DNA of 64,000 nucleotides. Source: Caulobacter vibrioides OR37. Its GTDB lineage: Bacteria; Pseudomonadota; Alphaproteobacteria; Caulobacterales; Caulobacteraceae. The DNA is taken from the NCBI RefSeq assembly GCF_000372645.1, contig NZ_APMP01000002.1, positions 1 through 64,000 on the forward strand, written 5' to 3'. The position numbers were made by a program, and so were the translations under genes. Under the pieces are notes generated by a model that saw only the letters and a program-made list of their open reading frames with translations, did no database searches and was not told where the DNA came from. Positions 39,663-49,041 of the stretch are shown here, in pieces. Numbering within the stretch: the stretch's first letter is position 1; every line of letters starts with the position of its first letter.

Positions 39663-39681
39663 CTCTAAATCAAAGACTTAG
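39663..39681. repeat. Copy of the CTCTAAATCAAA repeat
   Basis: CTCTAAATCAAAGACTTAG matches 16071-16089 (CTCTAAATCAAATGCTTAG) at 17 of 19 positions, marking a dispersed intergenic repeat. Only part of the longer unit is present. Confidence 0.6.
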
Positions 39682-39715
39682 GGCTCCACCCGACGCATTC
39701 AGGCCGCAAAATGCT

Positions 39716-40318
39716 CTAGTGAACCGTCGCGGCGCGGAAGCTATCGAATTCCAGGGCGATATCGGAAAAGGGCTTGCCCTGCTCTGTGGCGCCCGCAGCC
39801 TCGATCTCGATGCGCCCCAACCCGGTCATGACGTCATATTCGCCGAGGGCCCGATCGAGCATCAGGAAGCCGATCATGGTTCTCTGACGCTGATCCCAAT
39901 CCCCACGCAGATACAGGGTCAAATCCAGCCTACCATCTCCTCCATCCTCCGCGATGTAGCGAAGGTCGTCCACGGCGACATTGGTGTCGAAAACACAGAG
40001 GCTCAATCCCGGCCAGCGTCGCCTGAAAGCAGTGAAAACAAAACCTTGCACGCGCGGCGCGGCTTTGGTCAGCGCGAGCACACCTGCAATATTGGCCTTA
40101 ATGCCGTCGGCGGAAAGTATAAGTTCGACAGTGTGACCGTCCAAACGGCCAATCTCATGCACTACGCCGGGCGCGGCCTTAGCGATCCGATCTCCCAATT
40201 CATGAATGATGACGGAGTGATCCTGTCGATCGACGGCTTTTGTGATCCGGATGGCGTTTTTCTCGAACCAAGTCCAGAACGCCTCGACCTCGTTTCGTGC
40301 GCGGAAAAGGCCGAACAT
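39716..40318 (-). CDS. Hypothetical protein, 200 residues
   Basis: Not recognised. The protein begins MFGLFRARNEVEAFWTWFEKN and has a mixed alpha/beta pattern with VELILSADGIKANI, FDTNVAVDDLRYI, and RTMIGFLMLDRALGEYDVMTGLGRIEI. No membrane segment or signal peptide. A G-rich site (GGTGGGGG) precedes the ATG. It lies between ccrM (convergent) and mutY (same strand, upstream, 62 bases). Confidence 0.75.
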   Translation of the reverse strand: MFGLFRARNEVEAFWTWFEKNAIRITKAVDRQDHSVIIHELGDRIAKAAPGVVHEIGRLDGHTVELILSADGIKANIAGVLALTKAAPRVQGFVFTAFRRRWPGLSLCVFDTNVAVDDLRYIAEDGGDGRLDLTLYLRGDWDQRQRTMIGFLMLDRALGEYDVMTGLGRIEIEAAGATEQGKPFSDIALEFDSFRAATVH

Positions 40319-40380
40319 GCAAACCCCCACCTCAGGCCGAAAAATCTGAAACACAACCCAAGCATTCGGCGCAAGTCGAT

Positions 40381-41430
40381 TTAGATCAGCCGCTCGGCCG
40401 CCCGCGCCGCTTTCAGGAATACGCTGGGCAGGGCGCCTAGCCCCTCGCGCGGGGTCCAGACGAAGTCGCCCGCGTTCGCGCCCTCGGCGGCAAACACCCG
40501 CAGCGTCAGCGAAAAGTGCGTGAAGACGTGCTCGACCGCGCCCAGGTCGCGCCAGGACGCGGCGACCGGCGCGGCGGCGACCGCCTCGGCGTCGTCGTAA
40601 GGGCTCGCCCGCCACGCCGAGGTCGGCAGGCCCAGCATCCCGCCCAGCAGGCCCTTGGGCGGACGGCGGACCAGGGCGACCGCGTCCCCGCGCGTCAGGA
40701 TATAGGCGACGCCGTGACGGCGCGGACGATCGGCCTTCCTGGTCTTCCTCGGATAGGTCTCGGGCGCGCCGCCCTTGAACGCCGCGCACCAGGCCGAAAC
40801 CGGGCAGCGGTCACAGAGCGGTCCCTTCGGCTTGCAGACGGTCGCTCCGAGATCCATCAGCGCCTGGGCCCAGTCGCCCGGGCGGTCGTCGGTGACCAGC
40901 CCGCCGGCCAGGGCCTTAAGCTCCGGCTTGGCGTCCGGCAAAGGGGTCTCGACCGCGAACAGCCGCGACATCACCCGCTCGACATTGCCGTCGACGACAT
41001 TGGCCGGCCGGTCGAAGGCGATCGCGGCCACGGCGGCGGCGGTATAGGCCCCGACGCCGGGCAGGGCGCGCAGGCCCTCCTCGGTGTCCGGAAAGACCCC
41101 GTCGTGCAGGCCGGCCACGGCGCGGGCGCAGGCCAGCAAGTTACGGGCGCGGGCGTAGTAGCCCAGCCCCGCCCAGGCGGCCATCAGGTCGCCGTCATCG
41201 ACGGCCGCCAGGTCCGATACGGTCGGCCAACGCTGGGTGAAGCTCAGGAAGTACGGCGTGGCGTGCGGCACGGTGGTCTGCTGGAGCATCACCTCCGACA
41301 GCCAGACGCGGTAGGGATCGGCGCGGACGCCGGCGCGGCGGTCGGCCGGCGAGACGCGCCAGGCCAGAGCCCGCGCCTGGCGGTCGTACCAGGCCAGCAG
41401 GGCCGAACGGAGGGCGTCGCGGTTCTTCAT
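40381..41430 (-). CDS. mutY: Adenine DNA glycosylase
   Basis: The 349-residue protein has the helix-hairpin-helix LPGVGAYTAAAVAAIAF with the catalytic Asp in VVDGNVERV, and an iron-sulfur cluster motif C-x6-C-x2-C-x5-C (CKPKGPLCDRCPVSAWC). The N-terminal catalytic Glu lies in LSEVMLQQTTV. A C-terminal NUDIX-like domain (about 225-345) reads 8-oxoguanine. It removes adenine mispaired with 8-oxoguanine. The start was set at MKNRDAL; an upstream frame to 41463 is low-complexity. Divergent from dciA-like. Confidence 0.95.
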   Translation of the reverse strand: MKNRDALRSALLAWYDRQARALAWRVSPADRRAGVRADPYRVWLSEVMLQQTTVPHATPYFLSFTQRWPTVSDLAAVDDGDLMAAWAGLGYYARARNLLACARAVAGLHDGVFPDTEEGLRALPGVGAYTAAAVAAIAFDRPANVVDGNVERVMSRLFAVETPLPDAKPELKALAGGLVTDDRPGDWAQALMDLGATVCKPKGPLCDRCPVSAWCAAFKGGAPETYPRKTRKADRPRRHGVAYILTRGDAVALVRRPPKGLLGGMLGLPTSAWRASPYDDAEAVAAAPVAASWRDLGAVEHVFTHFSLTLRVFAAEGANAGDFVWTPREGLGALPSVFLKAARAAERLI

Positions 41431-41477
41431 GCCCCCTCGCCTACCGCGAAGGGCCGCCCTCATGCTAGCTTTCGTCC

Positions 41478-42017
41478 ATGCGCCGCCCCCTGCCCACGCC
41501 CGAAGAAGCGATCGCGATCCTGCGCGCCAAGCGGACCAAGCCGCAGCGCCGCCCCCCGCCGCCGGCCGGCAAGAGCCTGGCGCCGCTGCTGAAGGATCTC
41601 GAGACCCGCTTCGGCCAGGGTCCGGCCGCGCTGCGGGCCCGCTGGCGCGAGATCGTCGGCGACACGCTGGCCCGCCGCACCGAGCCCGTCCGGATCATCA
41701 AGGGCCGAAGCGGCCAGGGCGGGGCGCTGGAGTTGCGGGTCGACGGCCCGGTGGCCTCGCTGATCCAGCACCAGGCCCCGCAGATCACCGCCCGCCTCGA
41801 CATGCTGCTGGGCAAGGGCGTGGTCACGCGCCTCCGCATCGTCCAGGGCCCGATCCAGGCGCCCGTCGCCCCCGCGCCCCCGCGCCCCCGCCGCAAGCCG
41901 CCGCTGGACGCGGCGCTGGAGAAGCAGCTCGCCGACAGCCTGGCCGACCAGCCCGATGGCGCGCTGAAGGACGCCCTGATGAAGCTGGGCCGAGGCGTGC
42001 TGCGCGATCAGACCTGA
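41478..42017 (+). CDS. DUF721 protein, DciA-like helicase-loading factor
   Basis: The 179-residue protein has an N-terminal proline/arginine-rich stretch, the DUF721 core at about residues 40-120 (LLKDLETRFGQGPAALRARWREIVGDTLARRTEPVRI in part, ELRVDGPVASLIQHQAPQI), and a charged C-terminal tail. DciA proteins load the replicative helicase DnaB in bacteria that lack DnaC or DnaI. Function here is by family. Divergent from mutY with about 47 bases between starts. Confidence 0.85.
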   Translation: MRRPLPTPEEAIAILRAKRTKPQRRPPPPAGKSLAPLLKDLETRFGQGPAALRARWREIVGDTLARRTEPVRIIKGRSGQGGALELRVDGPVASLIQHQAPQITARLDMLLGKGVVTRLRIVQGPIQAPVAPAPPRPRRKPPLDAALEKQLADSLADQPDGALKDALMKLGRGVLRDQT

Positions 42018-42162
42018 GCCGCCGGTCCGACGATCCGATTGACAACGCCGCCACGATCACGCTGTTGCGGAGCCTTATCGACGCCCTTTTCCGTGGTCCT
42101 CTTTGGGGGCCTAAGAATCGCGCTTAAACTTCGCCGTTCTCGTTTCGAGGAAACCACCGACC

Positions 42163-42786
42163 ATGCGTCCCCTGACCCGCCGGATCCTGACCGCCGTCGC
42201 CCTCACCGCCTCGCTGGGCGCGCTCGCCGCCTGCGGACCCAAGGGCGGCAAGGTCACCGCCGAGGACATGACCCTGGGCAATCCGAACGCCAAGGTCACG
42301 GTCATCGAGTACGCCTCGGTCGCCTGCCCGCACTGCGCCAGCTGGAACGCCGAGGTGTTCCCGGCCTTCAAGGCCAAGTACATCGACACGGGCAAGATCA
42401 ACTATGTCTATCGCGAGGCCCTGACCGGCGAGCCGCGCCTGGCCAACGCCGGCGCCATGCTGGCCCGCTGCGCCGGCAAGGATAAGTACTTCCAGGTCAC
42501 CGAGGCCCTGTACCGCGCCCAGCGGAACATCTTCACCAGCGGCGACATCCGCGGCGAGCTGCTGACCATCGCCCAGGCCGCCGGCATGAACGAGGCCCAG
42601 TTCACCGCCTGCCTCAGCGACGACAACGCCGCCAAGTCGGCCGAGCGCATCGAGAAGATGATGAAGGACAACAACGTCCAGGGCACGCCGACCTTCGTGG
42701 TCAACGGCAAGCGCCTGGGCGGCGAGGACGGCGGCGAACAGACCCTGGCCCAGCTGGACGCGGCCATCGCGGACGCCTCGAAATAA
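42163..42786 (+). CDS. DsbA-family thioredoxin-fold lipoprotein
   Basis: The 207-residue protein has a lipoprotein signal with lipobox LAAC (Cys24) and a CPHC redox motif (Cys55, Cys58) in IEYASVACPHCASW, followed by the DsbA helical insertion and cis-proline GTPTFVVNG. It is probably anchored in the envelope and catalyses thiol-disulfide exchange. The stop overlaps the next ATG by one base (TAATG), so the two DsbA-like genes are coupled. A CGAGGAAACC site precedes the start. Confidence 0.9.
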   Translation: MRPLTRRILTAVALTASLGALAACGPKGGKVTAEDMTLGNPNAKVTVIEYASVACPHCASWNAEVFPAFKAKYIDTGKINYVYREALTGEPRLANAGAMLARCAGKDKYFQVTEALYRAQRNIFTSGDIRGELLTIAQAAGMNEAQFTACLSDDNAAKSAERIEKMMKDNNVQGTPTFVVNGKRLGGEDGGEQTLAQLDAAIADASK

Positions 42787-43394
42787 TGGACCGGCGCGCG
42801 CTTCTCTTGTCCGGCCTCGCCGTCGCGGCCGCCCCCGAGCTGGCGCGCGCCGCTCACCTGCCGCCGCTGCCCGGCGACATGGTCCTGGGCGCGCCCAAGG
42901 CGCCCGTGCAGTTCGTGGTCTACGCCTCGGCCAGCTGTCCGCACTGCGCCCACTGGTGGACGACGGTGCTGCCGTCGGTGCGCAAGGCGTTCATCGATAC
43001 GGGCAAGGTGCGGCTGGTGTTCCGCGAATTCCTAACCCCGCCCAACGAGTTCGCCGCCGCCGGCTTCATCCTGGCGCGCCGCGTCCCGGGCAAGTATTTC
43101 GAGGTGCTGACCACCATTTTCGAGAAGCAGCAGGCGATCTACGACAGCGAGCATCTGTTCGAGGGCCTGGAGGCGATCGGCAAGCAATACGGCCTGACCG
43201 AAAAGCAGTTCAGCGACGCCCTGGCCGATCCCGTGGCGCTGAAGGGCGTCAACGACCGCTTCGCCCGGGCGATGAATGAGCAGAACATCGAGCACACGCC
43301 CACCTTCTTCGTGAACGGCGCGGAATATCTCGGCGACTTCGAGTTCGCCGGCCTGTCCAAGGCCTTCGCCGCCGCCGCCGCGAAGAAGGGCTAG
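42786..43394 (+). CDS. DsbA-family thioredoxin-fold protein, periplasmic
   Basis: The 202-residue protein is a paralogue of the preceding gene with a cleavable signal peptide ([21 protein letters not shown] in part, first 23 residues), CPHC at 51-54 in [15 protein letters not shown] and cis-proline HTPTFFVNG. It may be the soluble partner of the lipoprotein. Together they precede smc with a 20-base gap, so all three may be on one transcript. Confidence 0.9.
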   Translation: MDRRALLLSGLAVAAAPELARAAHLPPLPGDMVLGAPKAPVQFVVYASASCPHCAHWWTTVLPSVRKAFIDTGKVRLVFREFLTPPNEFAAAGFILARRVPGKYFEVLTTIFEKQQAIYDSEHLFEGLEAIGKQYGLTEKQFSDALADPVALKGVNDRFARAMNEQNIEHTPTFFVNGAEYLGDFEFAGLSKAFAAAAAKKG

Positions 43395-43414
43395 GCCCCG
43401 CCGGGGAGGGCCTC

Positions 43415-46400
43415 ATGCAGTTCCAGCGCCTTCGCCTTTCGGGCTTCAAGTCCTTCGTCGAGCCGACCGAGTTCCGGATCGAGCCGGGGCTGACGGGGAT
43501 CGTCGGCCCGAACGGCTGCGGCAAGTCGAACCTGCTGGAAGCCCTGCGCTGGGTGATGGGCGCCAACTCGGCCAAGGCGATGCGCGCCGGCGGCATGGAC
43601 GACGTGATCTTCGCCGGCAGCGGCGGCCGTCCGCCGCGGAACCACGCCGACGTCGCCCTGACCATCGACAATTCCGACCGCACCGCCCCGGCCCAGTTCA
43701 ACGACGACCCGGTGCTGGAGGTGATCCGCCGCATCGATCGCGGGGCCGGCTCGACCTACAAGATCAACGGCCGCGAGGTGCGGGCCCGCGACGTGCAGCT
43801 GTTGTTCGCCGACGCCTCGACGGGGGCCAACTCGCCGGCCCTGGTCCGCCAGGGCCAGATCAGCGAGCTGATCGGCGCCAAGCCGCAGAACCGCCGCCGC
43901 ATCCTGGAAGAGGCCGCCGGCGTCTCGGGCCTGCACACCCGCCGCCACGAGGCCGAGCTGCGCCTGCGCGCCGCCGAGGCCAATCTCGCCCGGCTGGAGG
44001 ACGTGGCCCGCGAGCTCGAGACCGCCCTGAACCGCCTCAAGCGCGAGGCCCGCCAGGCCGAGAAGTACAAACGCCTGTCGGCCGAGATCCGCGCCGTGCA
44101 AGGGGCGGTGCTCTACACCCGCTGGACCGAGGCCCGCGACACGCTGGAGCGCACCCAGCGCGAGGCCACCGAGGCCGCGCGGCTGGTCGAGGACACCGCC
44201 CGCGCCAGCGCCGCCGCCCAGGTGGCGATCACCGAGGCCGAGGCCGCGATGCCGCCGCTGCGCGAGGAGGCGACGATCGCCCAGGCGGTCCTGGGCCAAC
44301 TGGCTATCCAGAAGGACCGCGCCGAACGCGAGGCCGAGGCCGCCGCCGCCGAGTTCGAGCGCCTGAAGGCCGATCTCGACCGCATCGACGCCGATCGGGC
44401 GCGCGAGAGCCAGGCCAAGGACGACGCCGCCACAGCGCTGTCGCGGATCGACGCGGAGCTTGAGGAGGTCCGCGCCCTGGTCGCCGCCGCGCCCGAGCGG
44501 GGTCCCGAACTGGCCGCCGCCGCGCAAGCCGCCGAGGAAGCTCGCGCGGCCGCCGAGGCCGCCGTCGAAACCCTGGCCGCCCGGGTCGCCGCCGAGGAGG
44601 CTCAAGGCCGCGCCGCCGCCACGCGCCTCGCCGAAGCCGAGGCCCGCGCCAATCGCACGAACCGCGCCCTCGACCAGGCCAAGGCCGAGCGGGCGGCGAT
44701 CGGTCCCGAGATCGATCCCGCCGCCGCCGACGCCCGCCAGCGCTTCGCCAACGCCGAGGCCGCCCTGGCCGCCGCCCGCGCGGCGCTGGAGGAAGCCGAG
44801 GCCGAACGCGTCAAGGCCGCCGAACAGGAGGCCCTGGCCCGGCAGCTGGCCCGCAATGTCGAGGATCAGCTAGGCCGCCTGCGCACCGAAGCCCGAGGCC
44901 TGGCCCAGCTGACCGCGCCGCGCGCCAAGAGCGGCCACACCCCGGCGCTGGACAGCGTCTCGCCCGACAAGGGCTATGGCGCGGCGCTGGCGGCGGCGCT
45001 GGGCGACGACCTGGACGCGGCCCTGGACGCCAAGGCGCCGTCCTACTGGGGCGGAGCCGAGGCGTCCGCGCCGATCTGGCCGGAAGGCGCCGAGCCGCTG
45101 GCCCCGCGGGTCAAGGCGCCGGCCGCCCTGGCGGCCCGCCTCTCGCACGTCGCCGTGGTGGCGCGCGCCGATGGCGACCGGCTCCAGAAAGACCTCAAGC
45201 CGGGGATGCGCCTGGTCTCCCGCGAGGGCGACCTCTGGCGCTGGGACGGCTTCGTGGCCCGCGCCGACGCGCCCAAGCCCGCCGCGATCCGCCTGGAGCA
45301 GCGCACGCGCCTGGCCGAGGTCGAGGCCGAGATCGATGTCCTGGCGCCGCGCGCCGACGCCACCGCCGCCGCCTTGAAGGCCGCCGCCGACCGGATGCGC
45401 GCCGTCGAGGACCTGCTGCGCGACCGGCGGCGCGGCCCGCCGGACGCCGAGCGGCTGCTGAACGGCGCGCGCGAGCAGGTCGCCAAGCTGGAACGCGAAC
45501 AGGCGCTGCGGGCGGCCCGCGCCCAGTCGTTGGACGACACCATCGCCCGTTTCGAGGCCGAGAAGACCGAGGCCGACGCGGCCCTGGCGGAGGCCCGCCA
45601 GGCCCATGCCGCCGCCCAGACCTCGGGCGACCTGCGACCGCAACTCGCGGAGGCCCGCCAGGCCTCGGCCCAGGCGCGCGAGGCGGCCAGCGCCGCCCGC
45701 ACGGCCCTGGATGTCGAGACCCGCGAACGCGCCGGCCGCCAGCGCCGGCTGGAAAGCCTGGAGCGCGATCGCGGCGATTGGGCCCGCCGCGCCGAGACCG
45801 CCGCCAAGCGCGCCGACGCCCTCGAAGACGATCGCGTCAAGGCGGCCGCCGCGCTGGAAGCCGCCCGCGAGGCGCCGGCCGTCCTGCAAGAGCGACTCTT
45901 GGTCCTGCTGGACCAGTTCGCCGCCGCCGAGGCCCGCCGCGCCAAGGCCAGCGACGCCCTGGAGACCGCCGAGACCAACCGGATCAATGCCGACCGCGCC
46001 GCCCGCGCGACCGAACAGGCGGCCGGCGAGGCCCGCGAGGCGCGCGCGGCCCTGGTCGCCCACCTGGACGGCGCCCGCCAGCGCTTCGCCGAGGTCGCCG
46101 CCGCGATCCGCGAGCAGGCCCGGATGGAGCCGGAGGAGCTGGGCCGCCACGTCGCGGGCGAGGCCGTGGCCGTGCCCAAGGACGCCGCGGGCGTCGAGGC
46201 CCACCTGTTCGCCCTGGAACGCGAGCGCGACGCCATCGGGCCGGTCAACCTGCGCGCCGAGGAGGAGGCCCAGGAATACGCCGGACGCCTGGAGACCATG
46301 CGCACCGAACGCGCCGACCTGTCGGGCGCGGTGACCAAGCTGCGAGCCGGCATCGAGGAGCTGAACGCCGAGGGTCGTGAACGGCTCTTGGCCGCCTTCG

Positions 46401-46858
46401 ACGTCATCAACGCCAATTTCCAGACCCTTTTCCAGGCCCTGTTCGGCGGCGGTCAGGCCGAGCTGAAGCTGATCGAGAGCGAAGACCCTCTGGAGGCGGG
46501 CCTGGAGATCTTCGCCTGCCCGCCCGGCAAGCGCATGGCCAGCATGAGCCTGATGAGCGGCGGCGAGCAGGCCCTGACCGCCAGCGCCCTGATCTTCGGC
46601 GTGTTCCTGGCCAATCCGGCCCCGATCTGCGTGCTGGACGAAGTCGACGCGCCGCTCGACGACGCCAATGTCGATCGCTACTGCAACATGCTGGACGAGA
46701 TGCGCCGCCGCACCCAGACGCGCTTCATCGCCATCACCCACAATCCGGTGACCATGAGCCGCATGGACCGCCTGTTCGGCGTCACCATGGCCGAGCGCGG
46801 CGTGAGCCAGCTGGTCAGCGTGGACCTGAGCACGGCCGAAAAGCTGGTCGCGGCTTAG
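43415..46858 (+). CDS. smc: Chromosome segregation protein SMC
   Basis: The 1147-residue protein has an N-terminal ATP-binding head with Walker [10 protein letters not shown] at about residues 32-40, two long coiled coils rich in Ala/Glu/Arg, a hinge at roughly 500-630 ([20 protein letters not shown] onward) and a C-terminal head with [16 protein letters not shown] and Walker [17 protein letters not shown]. It forms the condensin ring with ScpA/ScpB, not in this window, and organises the chromosome arms. GGGGAGGG precedes the ATG. Confidence 0.97.
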   Translation: MQFQRLRLSGFKSFVEPTEFRIEPGLTGIVGPNGCGKSNLLEALRWVMGANSAKAMRAGGMDDVIFAGSGGRPPRNHADVALTIDNSDRTAPAQFNDDPVLEVIRRIDRGAGSTYKINGREVRARDVQLLFADASTGANSPALVRQGQISELIGAKPQNRRRILEEAAGVSGLHTRRHEAELRLRAAEANLARLEDVARELETALNRLKREARQAEKYKRLSAEIRAVQGAVLYTRWTEARDTLERTQREATEAARLVEDTARASAAAQVAITEAEAAMPPLREEATIAQAVLGQLAIQKDRAEREAEAAAAEFERLKADLDRIDADRARESQAKDDAATALSRIDAELEEVRALVAAAPERGPELAAAAQAAEEARAAAEAAVETLAARVAAEEAQGRAAATRLAEAEARANRTNRALDQAKAERAAIGPEIDPAAADARQRFANAEAALAAARAALEEAEAERVKAAEQEALARQLARNVEDQLGRLRTEARGLAQLTAPRAKSGHTPALDSVSPDKGYGAALAAALGDDLDAALDAKAPSYWGGAEASAPIWPEGAEPLAPRVKAPAALAARLSHVAVVARADGDRLQKDLKPGMRLVSREGDLWRWDGFVARADAPKPAAIRLEQRTRLAEVEAEIDVLAPRADATAAALKAAADRMRAVEDLLRDRRRGPPDAERLLNGAREQVAKLEREQALRAARAQSLDDTIARFEAEKTEADAALAEARQAHAAAQTSGDLRPQLAEARQASAQAREAASAARTALDVETRERAGRQRRLESLERDRGDWARRAETAAKRADALEDDRVKAAAALEAAREAPAVLQERLLVLLDQFAAAEARRAKASDALETAETNRINADRAARATEQAAGEAREARAALVAHLDGARQRFAEVAAAIREQARMEPEELGRHVAGEAVAVPKDAAGVEAHLFALERERDAIGPVNLRAEEEAQEYAGRLETMRTERADLSGAVTKLRAGIEELNAEGRERLLAAFDVINANFQTLFQALFGGGQAELKLIESEDPLEAGLEIFACPPGKRMASMSLMSGGEQALTASALIFGVFLANPAPICVLDEVDAPLDDANVDRYCNMLDEMRRRTQTRFIAITHNPVTMSRMDRLFGVTMAERGVSQLVSVDLSTAEKLVAA

Positions 46859-46866
46859 AAGCCGAC

Positions 46867-47008
46867 CGCCCCCCTCTGTCTCGTCGCGTATCCGCGCCGA
46901 TCCACCTCCCCCGCTTTGCGTGGGAGGAGAAGAGCGCGGTTCCTCCTCACCCGTGAAACAGGGGAGGTGGCGCGCTGCGGATACGCAGCGTGACGGAGGG
47001 GGGCGCTC
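46867..47008. repeat. Long imperfect inverted repeat after smc
   Basis: Left arm around 46867-46895 (CGCCCCCCTCTGTC, then CGCGTATCCGC) pairs with right arm 46977-47005 (GCGGATACGC, then GACGGAGGGGGGCG); an inner pair CCACCTCCCC/GGGGAGGTGG strengthens it. The unit resembles long GC-rich intergenic elements and may serve both convergent genes as a terminator. Confidence 0.8.
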
Positions 47009-47014
47009 AGCGGC

Positions 47015-47794
47015 TTAGAAGCCGATCGCCTGTCTGATCGGATTGGCCGGATCGGCCAGCAGCTTCACCGCCATGGCGCACGAGATCACCACCAGCAGCG
47101 GCCGGATCAGCCGGGGTCCAAAGCGCATGGCCAGGCGCGAGCCCACCTGGGCCCCGATGAACGCTCCCAGCGCCATGGCCAGGCCCACCGGCCAGATGAC
47201 CACGCCCTTCAGGACGAACAGGGACAGACTGCCCAGATTGCTGGCGGCGTTGGCCAGCTTGGTGTGGGCGGTGGCCTTCAGCACGCCGTAGCCCAGCAGG
47301 GTGACGATCGCCACCATGTAGAAGGCGCCGGCGCCGGGTCCGAAGATCCCGTCGTAGAAGCCGACCAGGGGCGCGACGAAACAGGCGAACGGGATCAGCG
47401 CCAGGCGCGGCGCGACGTCCTCGCTCTTGAGCGCGCGGGAGAAGCCGAAATAGAGCGCGATGCCGATCAGCAGGATGGGCACGACGGCGCGCAGCAGCTG
47501 AGGGGACAACAGGCTGGCGCACAGCGCGCCGCACAGACCCGCTGCGGCGGCGGCCAGCGCGACCGGCAAGGCGGACTTCCAGTCGATCAGCCCGCGCCGG
47601 GCGAAGGCGCTGGTCGAGGAGATGGCGCTGACCGCCCCCTGCAGCTTGTTGGTGCCCAGGGCCTGCACCGGCGACAGCCCCGCCAGCAGCAGGGCCGGCA
47701 GGGTCACGAGACCGCCGCCGCCGGCGATGGCGTCCAGCGCGCCGGCCAAGGCCGCGACCACGAACAGGCCAGCGATGACGTCGAGATGAACCAT
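47015..47794 (-). CDS. TSUP (TauE/SafE) family membrane transporter
   Basis: The 259-residue protein has about eight membrane helices in two repeats with the TSUP signatures AIAGGGGLVTLPALLLAGLSPVQALGTNKLQ at residues 24-54 (shortened here) and GFYDGIFGPGAGAFYMVA near 145. The family exports sulfite, sulfoacetate or related anions; substrate unknown. It is convergent with smc. Confidence 0.9.
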   Translation of the reverse strand: MVHLDVIAGLFVVAALAGALDAIAGGGGLVTLPALLLAGLSPVQALGTNKLQGAVSAISSTSAFARRGLIDWKSALPVALAAAAAGLCGALCASLLSPQLLRAVVPILLIGIALYFGFSRALKSEDVAPRLALIPFACFVAPLVGFYDGIFGPGAGAFYMVAIVTLLGYGVLKATAHTKLANAASNLGSLSLFVLKGVVIWPVGLAMALGAFIGAQVGSRLAMRFGPRLIRPLLVVISCAMAVKLLADPANPIRQAIGF

Positions 47795-47829
47795 GGACGG
47801 CTCATCGCGCGGATCGCCTTTTCAGGCAA

Positions 47830-47856
47830 AGAAAAAGGGGCCCCGAAGGACCCCTT
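47830..47856 (-). terminator. Rho-independent terminator after the DUF6481 gene
   Basis: On the minus strand AAGGGGTCC pairs with GGGCCCCTT (one T-G pair) around a TTCG tetraloop and continues TTTTTC. It lies six bases past the stop. Confidence 0.92.
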
Positions 47857-47861
47857 GTCTC

Positions 47862-48251
47862 CTAGCCCAGCAGGCTGGCCCACTGGTGGGCGCGGGACTG
47901 CTTGCTGTTGGTCGGCTTGCCCAGGGCGCGGAGCTCTTCGCGCTCCTTGGCCTTTTCTTCCTTGCGAACCCGCATCTCGGCGGCTTCGAGGGCCTTGCGC
48001 TCCTTGCGCTCGGCGCGCTTGGCGGCCATCAGCTCTTCCTCGCGGGCGAGGGCTTCGAGGCGGGCCTTTTCCTTGGCTTCGGCGCGGGCGGCGCGGACGG
48101 CTTCCAGTTCGGCGGCGCGCAGCTCCTCACGCTTGTCGAAATCAGGGTCCTGGACGGCGGGCTTTGGCTTGAACTTGGCCAGCATCGCCTTCTTGGCTTC
48201 CTGTTGGGCGGAAATACGATCGGCGAATCCGGTGTTCTTCAGGTGCGACAT
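47862..48251 (-). CDS. DUF6481 family protein, highly charged helical
   Basis: The 129-residue protein is almost entirely charged alpha helix (AKKAMLAKFKPKPA, REELRAAELEAVRAARAEAKEKARLEALAREEELMAAKRAERKERK in part), predicted coiled coil from about residue 40 to 110. It fits DUF6481, a small family without a known function. It stands alone, with its own terminator, and is divergent from atpI across a 404-base gap. The ATG lies after a leader containing GTTGTTTGGAGG-like bases on the minus strand that do not give an obvious site. Confidence 0.8.
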   Translation of the reverse strand: MSHLKNTGFADRISAQQEAKKAMLAKFKPKPAVQDPDFDKREELRAAELEAVRAARAEAKEKARLEALAREEELMAAKRAERKERKALEAAEMRVRKEEKAKEREELRALGKPTNSKQSRAHQWASLLG

Positions 48252-48324
48252 GAATCTTCGTGTTGTTTGGAGGCGGCGGCTCTTAAACCCAGATTGGCGA
48301 AAAAATCAATGCGTCATCGGGCTT

Positions 48325-48352
48325 CGCCGCCTCTTGCCTAGGGGAGGCGGCG
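48325..48352. other. Perfect hairpin in the 404-base gap upstream of the atp operon
   Basis: The gap 48252-48655 has no gene I can support. It holds CGCCGCCTC/GAGGCGGCG arms around a 10-base loop here, followed by TATAAAGAAC on the plus strand, and a weak promoter-like TTGACG (48553) and TATAGG (48574) 15 bases apart upstream of atpI. Confidence 0.5.
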
Positions 48353-48655
48353 TATAAAGAACACACATCAGATAGGGTCGGGTTCCCGCTCGCGGTAGGG
48401 CCCGGCGCCCAGGATCGAGGGATCGCGCCGAAATAGAGGCGAGCGGTTTCCGTAGCGGCGAAAAGGCGGAAAAGGAGACGGTTTTGCCCCTCCTTGAAGC
48501 CGCGGCCGAAATCCTTAAGTAATACCGTCACTTGCCCTCTGAAGCGCTCACCTTGACGCACCGCGGCGAGGTCTATAGGTTCCGCGCCGATCAAGCCGGC
48601 CGGAAAAGCGCCTCGTTTAGGCGCGTCCGCGGCGTTTTCGGACCTGCCGCTTCCC

Positions 48656-49036
48656 ATGCCCAAGGCCGACGAACCGAACGACAAGGCTCTAAGCAGCCTC
48701 GACGCTCGGCTCGACGCGTTCGAGGCGAGGAAGGCGGCGGAAAAGCCCGCGAAAGCGGCGACCGAAAGGGCCCAGCAGGACGGCTACCGTCTGCTGGCGG
48801 ACATGATCGGGGGCGTGCTGGTGGGTCTTGGCTTCGGCTGGCTTCTCGACCACTACGTCCATACGAGCCCCTGGGGCATGGTCGGCGGCCTGCTGATCGG
48901 TCTGGGACTCGCGATTTTCTCCGTCGTCCGCAAGGCGACGAAAATGAGCGCGCAGGCGTCGGCGGCCACCTCGCAAGGGACCGACGACGGACACACGGGA
49001 GACGGGTCAACCGTCCCCAAGCAGAAGAGAGACTAG
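48656..49036 (+). CDS. atpI: ATP synthase protein I
   Basis: The 126-residue protein has two membrane helices (MIGGVLVGLGFGWLLDHYV and GMVGGLLIGLGLAIFSVV) flanked by a charged N-terminus (DARLDAFEARKAAEKPAK), the pattern of AtpI, which helps assemble the c-ring of F0. It opens the F0 operon, five bases before atpB, as is common in alphaproteobacteria. Confidence 0.9.
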   Translation: MPKADEPNDKALSSLDARLDAFEARKAAEKPAKAATERAQQDGYRLLADMIGGVLVGLGFGWLLDHYVHTSPWGMVGGLLIGLGLAIFSVVRKATKMSAQASAATSQGTDDGHTGDGSTVPKQKRD

Positions 49037-49041
49037 GGCCG

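Noticed and set aside
44870-46741. 623-codon minus-strand frame within smc
   Set aside because: Antisense to the SMC coiled coil; repetitive Ala/Gly/Leu/Arg composition mirrors the coiled-coil codons.
48283-48684. 133-codon minus-strand frame upstream of atpI
   Set aside because: No ribosome site, no family, overlaps the start of atpI and the promoter region.
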